Shown: positions 34,476-43,333, numbered from the stretch's first letter. The stretch is DNA of 64,000 bases from IOR16 sp963521065 (GCA_963521065.1 CAUQTI010000011.1:1-64000); one strand, 5' to 3'. Numbers and translations: made by a program. Notes: a model not told the origin generated them from the letters alone.

Positions 34476-36659
34476 TTACAACCATCCTCCACGCCTGACT
34501 TCACGAATCATATTGTCTAGCATGAGCATCTCTGCATCGCTTCCTTCATCGTTTTTCCTCTGCTTATATAACTTATTTGCTTTATCATAGTATTGGCTGG
34601 CTTTTTTATAATCTCTATTTATGTTTGCTTTTGACTGTTGCTTATCCGCCTCTAAAAAAGCCAGCCTTTTGTATACCCGATACTCACCAGGGTATTTTTG
34701 TACCATCTCCAACATGGTTTTTTCTGCATCCAGTAGCTGATTTAGTTGCTGCTGAATAATCGCAATGTTCTCCATCGTTTGATAATTCGTATAGCCCTCC
34801 TCTATTAGTTGTTTAAAGCACTGCAAAGCCTTGGTATAATAGGCTTTTTCTCCACTAAATTGAGCTTTCCGAGCATAAGCATCCCCGAGCATTTCCAATA
34901 AATCAAGAGGACTAGTTAGTTGATTTGCTGTAGCTTTTTCAAGAAGAAAAATTTCGCGCTCCAAATAGGCCTCTCCCATTTCCTTGTAGACCTGTGCACA
35001 AAGTTTATATGCTTTTGTTTTTAAGCTTTGCGTTTGGGCCGCTTCGATAGCATGTTTTAAAGACTCCTCTGCCTCTGAAAATTCCCCTTGTGCAAAAGCA
35101 ATTTCCCCCGATACCATATAAATGGAATCTCTTTCAAGTCCCAGTATCTTTGCCTCTTCTAAGGCCGCCTCTGCTTTCTCAATCTGCCCTACGCGAACAA
35201 GAGAAATCGCATAATCCCTATAGTAATCACTGTTCTTTTGATTTATTTCAATAGCACCTTCAAAACAATTATTTGCATTTGGGTAATCCTTCTGTTCATA
35301 ATAAGCATTTCCAGCCAAAAACCAAATATCGGCCAACTTTTTCTGTTCATGTTCTGTTTTGACACTGTATTTTGGATTATTGATAACATCTTTGCAATAC
35401 GCTACGCAAGCAGTATACTCTCCCGAACGAAAGAGCAAAAATGCTTCCTCATAATACGCATCAATTCGGTTATCAAATAAGGAAAAGGCCTCCTCAATGT
35501 GATCCTTAGCAACGATAAATTTTTTGATTTCAATCGTTGTATTCGCTGCCTCTACCGCTCGGTTATATTGTGCTACCCGTTCCTGATGCCAAGCCATTGC
35601 ACCACTAACAATAAGAGCAAAGGATACGCAATAAGATAAGATAAGAAATGCCGCATTTCTCCTCTTTTTTCTGATCAGTTGTTGATACCTACGATCCAGT
35701 TTGACAATGTTTTTTAAATCGGCCAACATGTCACTGGCGTTGGCATAGCGTTCAGTTGGGTTTAAGCTCATCGACTTCTCAATAATATAGGCAAAACCCT
35801 GACTGATTTCAATACTGCATTGGCTGATAGGGACAATTTTCTCGTACTCATAGGACGGTCGTATGCCTGTTATCAAGTGATATAGCGTAGCTCCCAAACT
35901 GTAAATATCCGACCTTTCCGTAACCCCTTTTCCCCAGCAGTCCTCTGCCACTACACGACTTAGCTGATCCTGCACAACTGCTTGGGATAAAGGAAGAACC
36001 TCCGTCATATTGGTTTCCAGTACCGCCGTGGTATTGATTTCCTCTCTCAGAATCTCCGTTTGTTCTTCCGATGGAGATTGAATTTGTTCCGTGCTGGTAA
36101 ACGTCCAGTAGCTATTCCGACTTTGAAATTGCTCTGGAGGAGAATAGCCTCCACTGATTCCCAGGGATTGACTATTGCTTTTATCAAATACCAAAGAAAT
36201 ATTAAAATCAATGAGACAAATATCCCCCTGAGGAGTCAACATGATATTTGCAGGTTTAATGTCACTGTGAATAATAGGCGGTTTTTGCCCATGCAAATAA
36301 TCCAGCGCTTCACAGAGCTGGATTGCCCATTTTAACACTTGTTTCTGCTGCAATCTTTGATTCTCACCTAACACTTGTGCCATGCTTTTCCCAGGAATGT
36401 AGTCCATGACGGTATACACGTCTTCATCCAGTTCCAAAAAGTCATAGACTTGAGGTAAGTAGGTATGTTTTATATTTTTGAGGATGTCTGCTTCGGCACG
36501 ATTATCCAAACGCCCCTTTACAGATTCCTTGATTTTTTTTACAACGACATTTTTTTGAAGCCTCTCATGATAGGCTTTATAAACAACTCCGGCACCTCCC
36601 GCACCAATTTCCTCGATAATTTGGTAAGACTCCTTGAGTATCTTGCCTTTTTCTAGCAT
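34476..36659 (-). CDS. Membrane Ser/Thr protein kinase with extracytoplasmic TPR region
   Basis: About 727 residues; the ATG at 36659 has GAGG at good spacing, and a GTG at 36665 is the alternative. Kinase domain: glycine loop EIGAGGAGVVYKAY, VVVKKIK lysine, catalytic loop HSDIKPANIM, and DFN in place of DFG (LIDFNISLVF). After SPPEQF about 67 residues are inserted before ERSDIYSLGATLYHLITG; the insert contains TAVL and TEVL, T-x-x-L motifs of the kind FHA domains bind when phosphorylated. One helix (about 340-360) follows, then a long TPR array to the end. It is the likely writer for the FHA protein and the partner of the PP2C phosphatase. Confidence 0.88.
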   Translation of the reverse strand: MLEKGKILKESYQIIEEIGAGGAGVVYKAYHERLQKNVVVKKIKESVKGRLDNRAEADILKNIKHTYLPQVYDFLELDEDVYTVMDYIPGKSMAQVLGENQRLQQKQVLKWAIQLCEALDYLHGQKPPIIHSDIKPANIMLTPQGDICLIDFNISLVFDKSNSQSLGISGGYSPPEQFQSRNSYWTFTSTEQIQSPSEEQTEILREEINTTAVLETNMTEVLPLSQAVVQDQLSRVVAEDCWGKGVTERSDIYSLGATLYHLITGIRPSYEYEKIVPISQCSIEISQGFAYIIEKSMSLNPTERYANASDMLADLKNIVKLDRRYQQLIRKKRRNAAFLILSYCVSFALIVSGAMAWHQERVAQYNRAVEAANTTIEIKKFIVAKDHIEEAFSLFDNRIDAYYEEAFLLFRSGEYTACVAYCKDVINNPKYSVKTEHEQKKLADIWFLAGNAYYEQKDYPNANNCFEGAIEINQKNSDYYRDYAISLVRVGQIEKAEAALEEAKILGLERDSIYMVSGEIAFAQGEFSEAEESLKHAIEAAQTQSLKTKAYKLCAQVYKEMGEAYLEREIFLLEKATANQLTSPLDLLEMLGDAYARKAQFSGEKAYYTKALQCFKQLIEEGYTNYQTMENIAIIQQQLNQLLDAEKTMLEMVQKYPGEYRVYKRLAFLEADKQQSKANINRDYKKASQYYDKANKLYKQRKNDEGSDAEMLMLDNMIREVRRGGWL

Positions 36660-36698
36660 ACACACACCTCAGATGTTTATTTTAATTGCATCGTTCTT

Positions 36699-37244
36699 CT
36701 AAGCCTCTAATATCTCCTGATCCAGCTGTATCACTGTTTCTGTATCTTCAAACTTATTACCGCACTTGGAGCAGAATTTGGCTGTTTTTTTGACTGAATT
36801 TCCACAAATACAAGGTTTCATTTCAGGGGATTCACTATCCACATGATTGGATCTTAGTTCCAACTTGCTGCCGCAACTGATGCAGAACTTAGCAGTAGCG
36901 GCATTTACTTTTCCGCAAGCACACAAGATTGTATCATTTTGAGCTGGCATCCCAAGAATCTGCTGTTTTTCGCGCTGCATACATTCAATCTTTTGAAGAT
37001 TCGCTTCAATCATTGCTTCTTTCATCTGAATCTCATGACAAAGTTCTTCAAGAGAAGAGCTTTCAATCTGATTAGCGTTCCATTGGTTAAAATATGCAGC
37101 TCCCAACTGCTGCTTCATTAAATCTATTTCTTTTTCCAACATAGCATTTTGAGTTTTCAACTTAGTGATCTCAATAAACTCATTAGATTTTACGCTAACT
37201 GTTGCAACACTCTTATCAATTGTTTTTTTTAATTTTTCTAACAT
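36699..37244 (-). CDS. Coiled-coil protein with two zinc ribbons
   Basis: 181 residues. The N-terminal 100 are helical and heptad-rich (LKTQNAMLEKEIDLMKQQLG). Two zinc ribbons follow: CACGKVNAATAKFCISCG and CICGNSVKKTAKFCSKCG. No membrane helix. It starts 2 bp after the prepilin peptidase stop. The ribbons resemble those on the membrane proteins at 15268 and 30556, and may serve protein-protein contact. Function unknown. Confidence 0.7.
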   Translation of the reverse strand: MLEKLKKTIDKSVATVSVKSNEFIEITKLKTQNAMLEKEIDLMKQQLGAAYFNQWNANQIESSSLEELCHEIQMKEAMIEANLQKIECMQREKQQILGMPAQNDTILCACGKVNAATAKFCISCGSKLELRSNHVDSESPEMKPCICGNSVKKTAKFCSKCGNKFEDTETVIQLDQEILEA

Positions 37245-37246
37245 AA

Positions 37247-37798
37247 CTAAAAACTTCCTCCAAAAATAATGGTCAATAACTCATAATAATCCAAAATCAT
37301 GACCCCAGCTGTACCAATTGAAATACAAAGCCCAAAGCTAAAATATCCATCATTCGCTGCATCTATGGTATCATAGGGTTCAAACTTTCTTATGCCAATG
37401 GATACCCAAATATACCGAAAAAGTTTATTTAATCTTTTCTTTCCATTTTTCCGAATAATCAGAAGAAAAAAAGCTAAGATGCCTCCTACTAAAAAAGAAA
37501 GAGCCATGGAATATATGCAAAGCTTCCCACCTAGGATTGCTCCTATGCCCATGAAAAGTTTTATATCTCCGGCTCCCAGCATTTGAAATGCAAATAAGAT
37601 AAGTAGAACGGCAGGTATAACCAATCCTGCAATACTGACTTTTATTCCATCCAATCCGTAACAAGACATGTTAATTGCCCCTCCAATCAACATAAACGGC
37701 ATGGTTAGAAAATTAGGTATCTTGTGTTTCACTGAATCATAAGATGCAGCTGACAGCAGTAAAATCGATACTGCTATATAATGTATAATTGTCATCAT
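37247..37798 (-). CDS. Prepilin peptidase (A24 family), copy 2, first gene of the pilus operon
   Basis: 183 residues, about six helices. Catalytic aspartates in YDSVKHKIPNFLTM and GAGDIKLFMGIGA. It is the CpaA/TadV short form. It differs clearly from copy 1 (20086-20619), so the two are not a recent duplication. They may divide the work between Flp pilins and the larger TadE/G-like substrates. The ribosome binding site is weak (GTGAGTAATAC before ATGATG). Confidence 0.85.
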   Translation of the reverse strand: MMTIIHYIAVSILLLSAASYDSVKHKIPNFLTMPFMLIGGAINMSCYGLDGIKVSIAGLVIPAVLLILFAFQMLGAGDIKLFMGIGAILGGKLCIYSMALSFLVGGILAFFLLIIRKNGKKRLNKLFRYIWVSIGIRKFEPYDTIDAANDGYFSFGLCISIGTAGVMILDYYELLTIIFGGSF

Positions 37799-37826
37799 GT
37801 ATTACTCACTAAAAATTGCTAATTAT

Positions 37827-37862
37827 CCCCATTTTTCTACATTTAGAATACCTTGAATGGGG
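37827..37862. promoter_or_regulatory. Inverted repeat overlapping the pilus promoter (possible operator)
   Basis: CCCCATT (37827-37833) and AATGGGG (37856-37862) are perfect 7-bp arms 22 bp apart. One lies in the spacer between -35 and -10, the other just after the start of transcription. The placement suits a repressor site, but an RNA or chance repeat is not excluded. Confidence 0.35.
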
Positions 37863-37873
37863 TAACTTGTCAA
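37845..37873 (-). promoter_or_regulatory. Promoter of the 23.5-kb pilus operon
   Basis: Minus-strand -35 TTGACA (37873-37868), a 17-bp spacer and -10 TATTCT (37850-37845). Transcription would start near 37838, about 40 nt before the first start codon. It is the only strong promoter I find upstream of the run of genes that ends at 14343. Confidence 0.7.
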
Positions 37874-37891
37874 CCAAAATATGTATATTTG

Positions 37892-38305
37892 TTATTCCGG
37901 TAAGGAGCGGTGCCCTAAGCCAATTACGACTTCATTTAAATGCAGTAATCCAATACTCATAAAAATACATACACTTAAGTGCTCTTTATGGCGGCAGATT
38001 GCAATCTTTCCTCCACCATTCAATCCTGTAGCTTTTGCAGTAATCTGTGTCAGTGCTTCTCTCGCTGCACCCGCAATGGCTCCATCTTCCACATGACATT
38101 CCTTTGTTATATTATTTTTTCTGGATGCTAAAATTGCCCTTTCGATAATAATATGAATAGAGTTCACGATGTCTCCCCCCACATCGACTGCTGCCCCATA
38201 AATTTCTTTTTCTCTCAAACGTAAAAGCAACTGTTCCTCCGCGCTTCGATTCGGTGTAATCGCCAATTTTACAGCGGCTCTGGCCACATCAATGCTATCA
38301 TACAT
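37892..38305 (-). CDS. HutP-family RNA-binding regulator
   Basis: 137 residues. The C-terminal half (GAIAGAAREALTQITAKATG and VCIFMSIGLLHLNEVVIGLG) matches the pattern of Bacillus HutP, which binds NAG-repeat RNA with Mg2+ and histidine to prevent termination in the hut operon. No histidine-use genes are in the window. In Clostridia such orphan HutP proteins are common and their targets are unknown. It has its own start region with AAAGGA upstream and lies about 20 bp beyond the pilus promoter, reading the same way. Confidence 0.72.
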   Translation of the reverse strand: MYDSIDVARAAVKLAITPNRSAEEQLLLRLREKEIYGAAVDVGGDIVNSIHIIIERAILASRKNNITKECHVEDGAIAGAAREALTQITAKATGLNGGGKIAICRHKEHLSVCIFMSIGLLHLNEVVIGLGHRSLPE

Positions 38306-38437
38306 ATTTTTTTCTTTTCCTTTCCGTTTTTCTGCTCCGACAATATTATACTATGTCTCGTAAATCGATTGCAATGTGAATTCCACTGGCTTCACGGAAC
38401 AAATTGCCCGCTTTTGCTGTCAAACCAATATATAATA

Positions 38438-38446
38438 TGCTATACT
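38438..38446 (+). promoter_or_regulatory. Possible extended -10 promoter of the PBP gene
   Basis: TGC-TATACT is an extended -10 element; no good -35 is seen 17 bp upstream. It lies about 110 bp before the PBP start. An imperfect hairpin (TGTGCTG.. with ..CAGCACA, about 38490-38532) lies in the leader. Confidence 0.35.
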
Positions 38447-38553
38447 GTATGTTGGTATATTAGAATTACTTGTGTAGTATGCGCGCACGGCTGTGCTGCT
38501 TTATAAGAAAATACATAGCAGTAACAGCACAATATAAAATATGACAAGAAAGG

Positions 38554-41500
38554 TTGGTGATCCTTTTGGGTGATGATTTTAAGAGCAAACACGACGCCGA
38601 GAAAGAAATTGATGATTTTCTTCGCCAGTTTGAAGAATCCTCATTGGATAATCAGAAGGCGAAACATCAAAATATAAATCCCAGCGAATCGCACAGTAAA
38701 AAAATTGAAGATCGTTTTGATAAAATTAGCTACGATTTTGACCGGAATTATAAAAAACCGAACGATTCTGATGAATTATTTCGGAAAAACATGGCAAAAC
38801 TTGAAGCAGAAACAACGAGATCAAGCCGAATGCAGCGTCTGCACGGAAACCGAAACGATGCCGCTGCAAACAAAAATTTAAAACCTTCTTCAGAACCCAC
38901 TCAGAAAAAGAGGAACCTGGATGCATCTGCAGCTTCGTTTCAGATTTCTGAAGAATCCTCAAAACAAGAAAAACGAGGTCTCTTCGCACGCGCAAAAAGC
39001 TTTCTTACCGGTTTATTGATGAAAGCGAAAATTCTGGAACATAACGATGAAACACAAGGTTCAGAAAGTGACATGAGGACAGCAATGAGCGACTCAAGCA
39101 AGAAAAAGAAAAAGAAAAAATATAAAGTTAATACAAAGCAGCTATTTAAATTTATCCTTTCCGCAGGACTTGCATTCTGCATCATTGTCATTGCAGTTGT
39201 TATTTCAATTATAGTAACGGCACCTCCGATTGATCCGGATAATATCTACGCGCTTTTGTCAGAAAACTCCGTTCTCTACGATGACGAAGGCCAGATTGTG
39301 GATAGCTTAAACCAAGGAAATGGTCTTCGCACAAACGTTTCCTACAAGCAGCTGCCACCAAATCTGGTTGATGCTTTTGTCTCTATTGAAGATAAAACGT
39401 TCTGGGATCATCACGGCTTTAATTTTGTCCGAATTTTCGGTGCTATTTTTGAAAGCGTCACACAAGGCGATCGAATCAGCGGAACAAGCACCATCACGCA
39501 GCAACTCGCCCGAAATTTATATTTGGCAGAAAGCAAATCACAACGCTCTATGACGCGTAAGATTAAAGAAGCCTATTACACAATCTGCTTGGAACGCAAA
39601 TTGACGAAAGAACAAATTATTGAAGCATACTTAAACACTATATTCCTCGGAAGCCACGCAAACGGTGTTCAAGCCGCCTCTCAAGCCTACTTTTCAAAAA
39701 ATGTGGAGGACTTGACGCTGCCTGAATGTGCTCTTTTAGCTACACTTCCGCAAAGCCCAAATGCCTACGCACCTGTCAAGCAGGAAAAAAATGAACTCTT
39801 AGACATCGAAGGCCTTGACATTCTCCGCCGTGGCGAAGAATATACGATGTGGTATAACGCTTCGTTTATTCCACGTCAACAGCTCGTTCTTAAATTTATG
39901 AAAGAGCAGGAAAAAATATCGCAGGCCCAATATCAAGAAGCGATTAATTATGACATTCGTTCCTCTATCAATCCAAGTCAAGATAATACGAACGATATCT
40001 CTTCCTATTTTGCAGATTATACAATCAAACAGGTTTTAAAGGATTTGATTGAAAAGAATGGGATGAAAGAGGCCGATGCAAGAAATCTGCTTTATAACGG
40101 CGGATTGCGCATCTATACAACCATGAATGTGAACATGCAGAAAATTGCAGAGACAGAATTTGCAAGCAGTGCCAACTTCCCAAAGGTTGTCTCTTTAAAC
40201 AAGGATAAAGCCGGAAACGTGCGTGATAAAAGCAATCGCATTCTCTTATACAGTAAGTCCTCTTATTTTAATTCGGATGACAGCTTTACCATAAAAGCAA
40301 GTGCCTACCAACGCAACTCCGACGGTGGATTGACGCTGCTCAAAGGGAACCGGCTAAGCTACATTAAAACGCAGGTTCAAAATGAAATCGACTATAACAT
40401 AGAATTTAAAAATATGTATACCATTGAAGATGGCATCTTTTATAAAATAGAAGGCGGCGTCATTCAGATTCCTGCAGAATACAAAAGCAAGGACGCAGAT
40501 GGTAATCTTATCATCGCTGCAAGCTTTTTCAAAGATCGGCCGGCCTTTTTCCAATCTGACAAAGACGGTAACCTAACCATAAGCAGTGAGCATTTTTCAT
40601 TGCGTCAAAAAATTATGCAGCCGCAGTCTGCTATGGTCGTTATGGATCATAAAACGGGCGGTATCAAAGCAATGGTGGGCGGCAGAAGCATCGAAGGCAG
40701 ACTCCTCTTTAACCGTGCTACTGCAATGACCCGACAGCCGGGTTCTTCCATTAAGCCAATGGCAGTCTATGCGCCAGCACTGCAAAGTGCAGCAGACGGA
40801 GACTCTAATTGGACTGCCGCAAGCGTAATCGATGATGCGCCTTTCTATGTGCAAGGAAAAAAATGGCCTAAAAACTGGTACAATAGTTATCGAGGACTTT
40901 CTACACTCCGTGAGTCTGTTGAACAGTCGATTAACGTCAATGCAGTTAAGGTTTGGATGGACATTGGTGCTGACCGTTCTGTGCGGTTCTTGAAAAAATT
41001 AGGAGTCACCTCTGTTGTCGAATCCGGTTCGGTAAATGATATGAATGCCGCAGCATTAGCTTTAGGTGGTATGTCTGACGGTATTTCTCCGCTTGAAATG
41101 TGTGCAGGCTACAGTGTTTTTGCAAACCAAGGCATTTACAATGAACCAACCTGCTATACAAAGGTTACGGATAAAAAAGGAGAAATCATCTTAGAGAGCG
41201 GAACTTCTACCGAGCAGGTAATGGACCGCGGCGTTGCCTTTGTTATGACAGACATCCTACGAACTACTGTAACGAGCGGAATCGCAAAACGCGCTGCAAT
41301 CTCCAATCAGCCGGTAGCCGGAAAAACCGGTACTACCACAGATAATTATGATGCTTGGTTTGTAGGATATACGCCAAGGTATGCCGCTTCTGTTTGGATT
41401 GGAAATGATGTCAACATCGAGCTGAGCCAGGGAAGTGCTTCTGCAGCAAGAGTGTGGAGCAAAATCATGCAACAAATTCATGCAAACGTTCCTTCTGGAA

Positions 41501-42009
41501 GTTTCCCAACTGCGGATAATGTTATTACGAAAGCAATTGATACAAAGTCAGGGAAATTACCAAGTGAATACAGTTCTATGGATCCAAGAGTTACTGTGAA
41601 AAATGAATATTTCGTTTCTGGTACGGAGCCTACCAGCGTCGATGACGTCCATGTTCCAGTTACAGTCTGTGCAAGCTCTGGCTTACTGGCGACACCATGG
41701 TGCCCAAATCCGGTTCATAAAGTTGCCGTAAAAAGACCTGGCGGCAATGTTTCTGGTGTAGAAGATGCCGTCTATGACGTTCCTACACTTTACTGCAATC
41801 TGCATAATCTGGATACTTCGAAATATCCGGTCGGTGAGGGTGTCACGGTAGATCCTAATTTCACACCGACTCAGCCGTCTGACGAAGAGAACGGAGCAAC
41901 TGATTCTACTGGAGATAATGAGAATCCAACGGATACAAATCCGGCGTTACCTCCAATTATTACAAACACACCGAGTGATACTTCAAAGAAACCGGATTGG
42001 TTGAACTGA
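38554..42009 (+). CDS. Class A penicillin-binding protein (PBP1A type)
   Basis: 1151 residues. A long, charged cytoplasmic N-terminus (about 1-195) ends in a poly-Lys stretch, followed by one helix (about 200-228). The GT51 transglycosylase domain has SIEDKTFWDHHGFN and STITQQLARNLYL; the transpeptidase domain has SxxK in RQPGSSIKPMA, SxN in QSINVN and KTG in VAGKTGTT. The C-terminus is a Thr/Pro/Asp-rich tail. It polymerises and cross-links peptidoglycan. The start is uncertain: GTG at 38554 lies close to AAAGG, and a TTG four codons downstream (38566) has better spacing. The 195-residue cytoplasmic segment is longer than usual. Confidence 0.92.
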   Translation: MVILLGDDFKSKHDAEKEIDDFLRQFEESSLDNQKAKHQNINPSESHSKKIEDRFDKISYDFDRNYKKPNDSDELFRKNMAKLEAETTRSSRMQRLHGNRNDAAANKNLKPSSEPTQKKRNLDASAASFQISEESSKQEKRGLFARAKSFLTGLLMKAKILEHNDETQGSESDMRTAMSDSSKKKKKKKYKVNTKQLFKFILSAGLAFCIIVIAVVISIIVTAPPIDPDNIYALLSENSVLYDDEGQIVDSLNQGNGLRTNVSYKQLPPNLVDAFVSIEDKTFWDHHGFNFVRIFGAIFESVTQGDRISGTSTITQQLARNLYLAESKSQRSMTRKIKEAYYTICLERKLTKEQIIEAYLNTIFLGSHANGVQAASQAYFSKNVEDLTLPECALLATLPQSPNAYAPVKQEKNELLDIEGLDILRRGEEYTMWYNASFIPRQQLVLKFMKEQEKISQAQYQEAINYDIRSSINPSQDNTNDISSYFADYTIKQVLKDLIEKNGMKEADARNLLYNGGLRIYTTMNVNMQKIAETEFASSANFPKVVSLNKDKAGNVRDKSNRILLYSKSSYFNSDDSFTIKASAYQRNSDGGLTLLKGNRLSYIKTQVQNEIDYNIEFKNMYTIEDGIFYKIEGGVIQIPAEYKSKDADGNLIIAASFFKDRPAFFQSDKDGNLTISSEHFSLRQKIMQPQSAMVVMDHKTGGIKAMVGGRSIEGRLLFNRATAMTRQPGSSIKPMAVYAPALQSAADGDSNWTAASVIDDAPFYVQGKKWPKNWYNSYRGLSTLRESVEQSINVNAVKVWMDIGADRSVRFLKKLGVTSVVESGSVNDMNAAALALGGMSDGISPLEMCAGYSVFANQGIYNEPTCYTKVTDKKGEIILESGTSTEQVMDRGVAFVMTDILRTTVTSGIAKRAAISNQPVAGKTGTTTDNYDAWFVGYTPRYAASVWIGNDVNIELSQGSASAARVWSKIMQQIHANVPSGSFPTADNVITKAIDTKSGKLPSEYSSMDPRVTVKNEYFVSGTEPTSVDDVHVPVTVCASSGLLATPWCPNPVHKVAVKRPGGNVSGVEDAVYDVPTLYCNLHNLDTSKYPVGEGVTVDPNFTPTQPSDEENGATDSTGDNENPTDTNPALPPIITNTPSDTSKKPDWLN

Positions 42010-42041
42010 CTAATCCCGCTCGGTTTATAAAGAAAATGAAT

Positions 42042-42088
42042 AAAGGTCATCTCAAAATGGTATTTACCCCCAAGAGATGACCTTTTCC
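42042..42088 (+). terminator. Terminator of the PBP gene, possibly shared
   Basis: AAAGGTCATCTC (42042-42053) pairs with GAGATGACCTTT (42074-42085), with TTTT running past the stem. It lies between two convergent genes and may serve both. Confidence 0.8.
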
Positions 42089-42127
42089 GTTCTTCTTATT
42101 ATATTTTATATTGTTTTTATATCTTTT

Positions 42128-43333
42128 TCACTTCTGCCATTCACCCTGAATCACTTGATATTTATGGCTTTCTTTAAAGTCAGCGTTATCAAAATAATTT
42201 ACTCCCGAGCTCCCAAAGGTTGTATCCACATCAACCCACCTCGCTTCTTGGGGATTATAAATCTGATTCCATGCATGATCACCCCATTGTACACCATTAT
42301 AACCCATTCCTGTAATAATGCGGACCTTGATTCCGGCAGCTCTGCACATTGCAGCGTACAAGCTGGCATAATCCAGGCACACTCCTTTTCGCTCTTCGTA
42401 TGTGACGATTGCTCCGGAATTGATATACGAAGCATTCTTTTCTATCATCTCTACTTTACCTTGATCGTATTTCACATTTAACCGTACCCAATCGTAAAGC
42501 AGGTACGCTTTTTTTAAGGGTTCCTGTTCTGCACCAGTAATCCTAACCGCTGCATTATCAATCTCAGAATTTGATTTTACTGCTTCATCCAGTGTTACTC
42601 CGTTAAAATAGGTGACTACCGTTTGTTTCCAATAACCTGCCGTAGAGTCTTTGTTCTCACTGGATACTGCATTTGTGCTATTTGCCTTTTGAATGGAATC
42701 ATAGATTGCAGCTGGAAGATTTTGCGCGGACTGCAACTGAAAAAGAGGCTCCCATATTGCCGTATTCACCCTTTGATAGGCCATAGAGCGATTGATATAG
42801 TCAATTGCCGATGGATTATTTACATAATTCACATAAAAACTAAGTAATAAGGAAAATAGCAATACAATCCCAATTGCCTTTGGAATTCCCCACAGCATAC
42901 TCCACAGCCTCCTAGCACGCCCACTCAACGGCTGAACCAAAGAGGAAAGTTTATGTTTCATCGGGTATATAAAATGTCTATAGAATGGGATAGAACAAAG
43001 GTCTAAAATCCAAAGTACCAAATACAATACTATAAAAAAAGCAATGGCATAGGCAACAATATCATTCTCATAACGTAGCATGCCATTTTTAAAAGAAGGG
43101 TTTAGGCGAGCCAATATTCTAAAAAAATGATTTTCTTCACTCAAAAACAATATTCTATACAGGGAACCTGTAAGCAAAATTCCTAAAATAAATTTGAAGC
43201 TATTCGCTGCTGAAAGCAAGGAATGATAAACTCGACTTCCCGTAATCGGATTTAAGATCCCGCTTACAATAGGCATTAGAAAAACTCCAATCATCATGAT
43301 TGTTATCAGGTTCATATTCTCAAATAAAATCAT
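42128..43333 (-). CDS. Membrane protein with transglutaminase-like domain
   Basis: 401 residues. Four or so membrane helices occupy the N-terminal 185 residues. The C-terminal transglutaminase-like domain keeps the Cys-His-Asp triad in order: GVCLDYASLYAAMCRAAG, GDHAWNQIYN, WVDVDTTF. Such proteins act outside the cell as proteases or cross-linkers; the substrate is not evident. It is convergent with the PBP gene and alone in its transcript. RBS AGAGGGAAGTC. Confidence 0.78.
   Translation of the reverse strand: MILFENMNLITIMMIGVFLMPIVSGILNPITGSRVYHSLLSAANSFKFILGILLTGSLYRILFLSEENHFFRILARLNPSFKNGMLRYENDIVAYAIAFFIVLYLVLWILDLCSIPFYRHFIYPMKHKLSSLVQPLSGRARRLWSMLWGIPKAIGIVLLFSLLLSFYVNYVNNPSAIDYINRSMAYQRVNTAIWEPLFQLQSAQNLPAAIYDSIQKANSTNAVSSENKDSTAGYWKQTVVTYFNGVTLDEAVKSNSEIDNAAVRITGAEQEPLKKAYLLYDWVRLNVKYDQGKVEMIEKNASYINSGAIVTYEERKGVCLDYASLYAAMCRAAGIKVRIITGMGYNGVQWGDHAWNQIYNPQEARWVDVDTTFGSSGVNYFDNADFKESHKYQVIQGEWQK

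Noticed and set aside
17725..36659. Type VI secretion regulatory cluster
   Set aside because: The kinase/PP2C/FHA/vWA set is present, but there is no sheath, tube, VgrG or membrane-complex gene; the machine genes are Tad.
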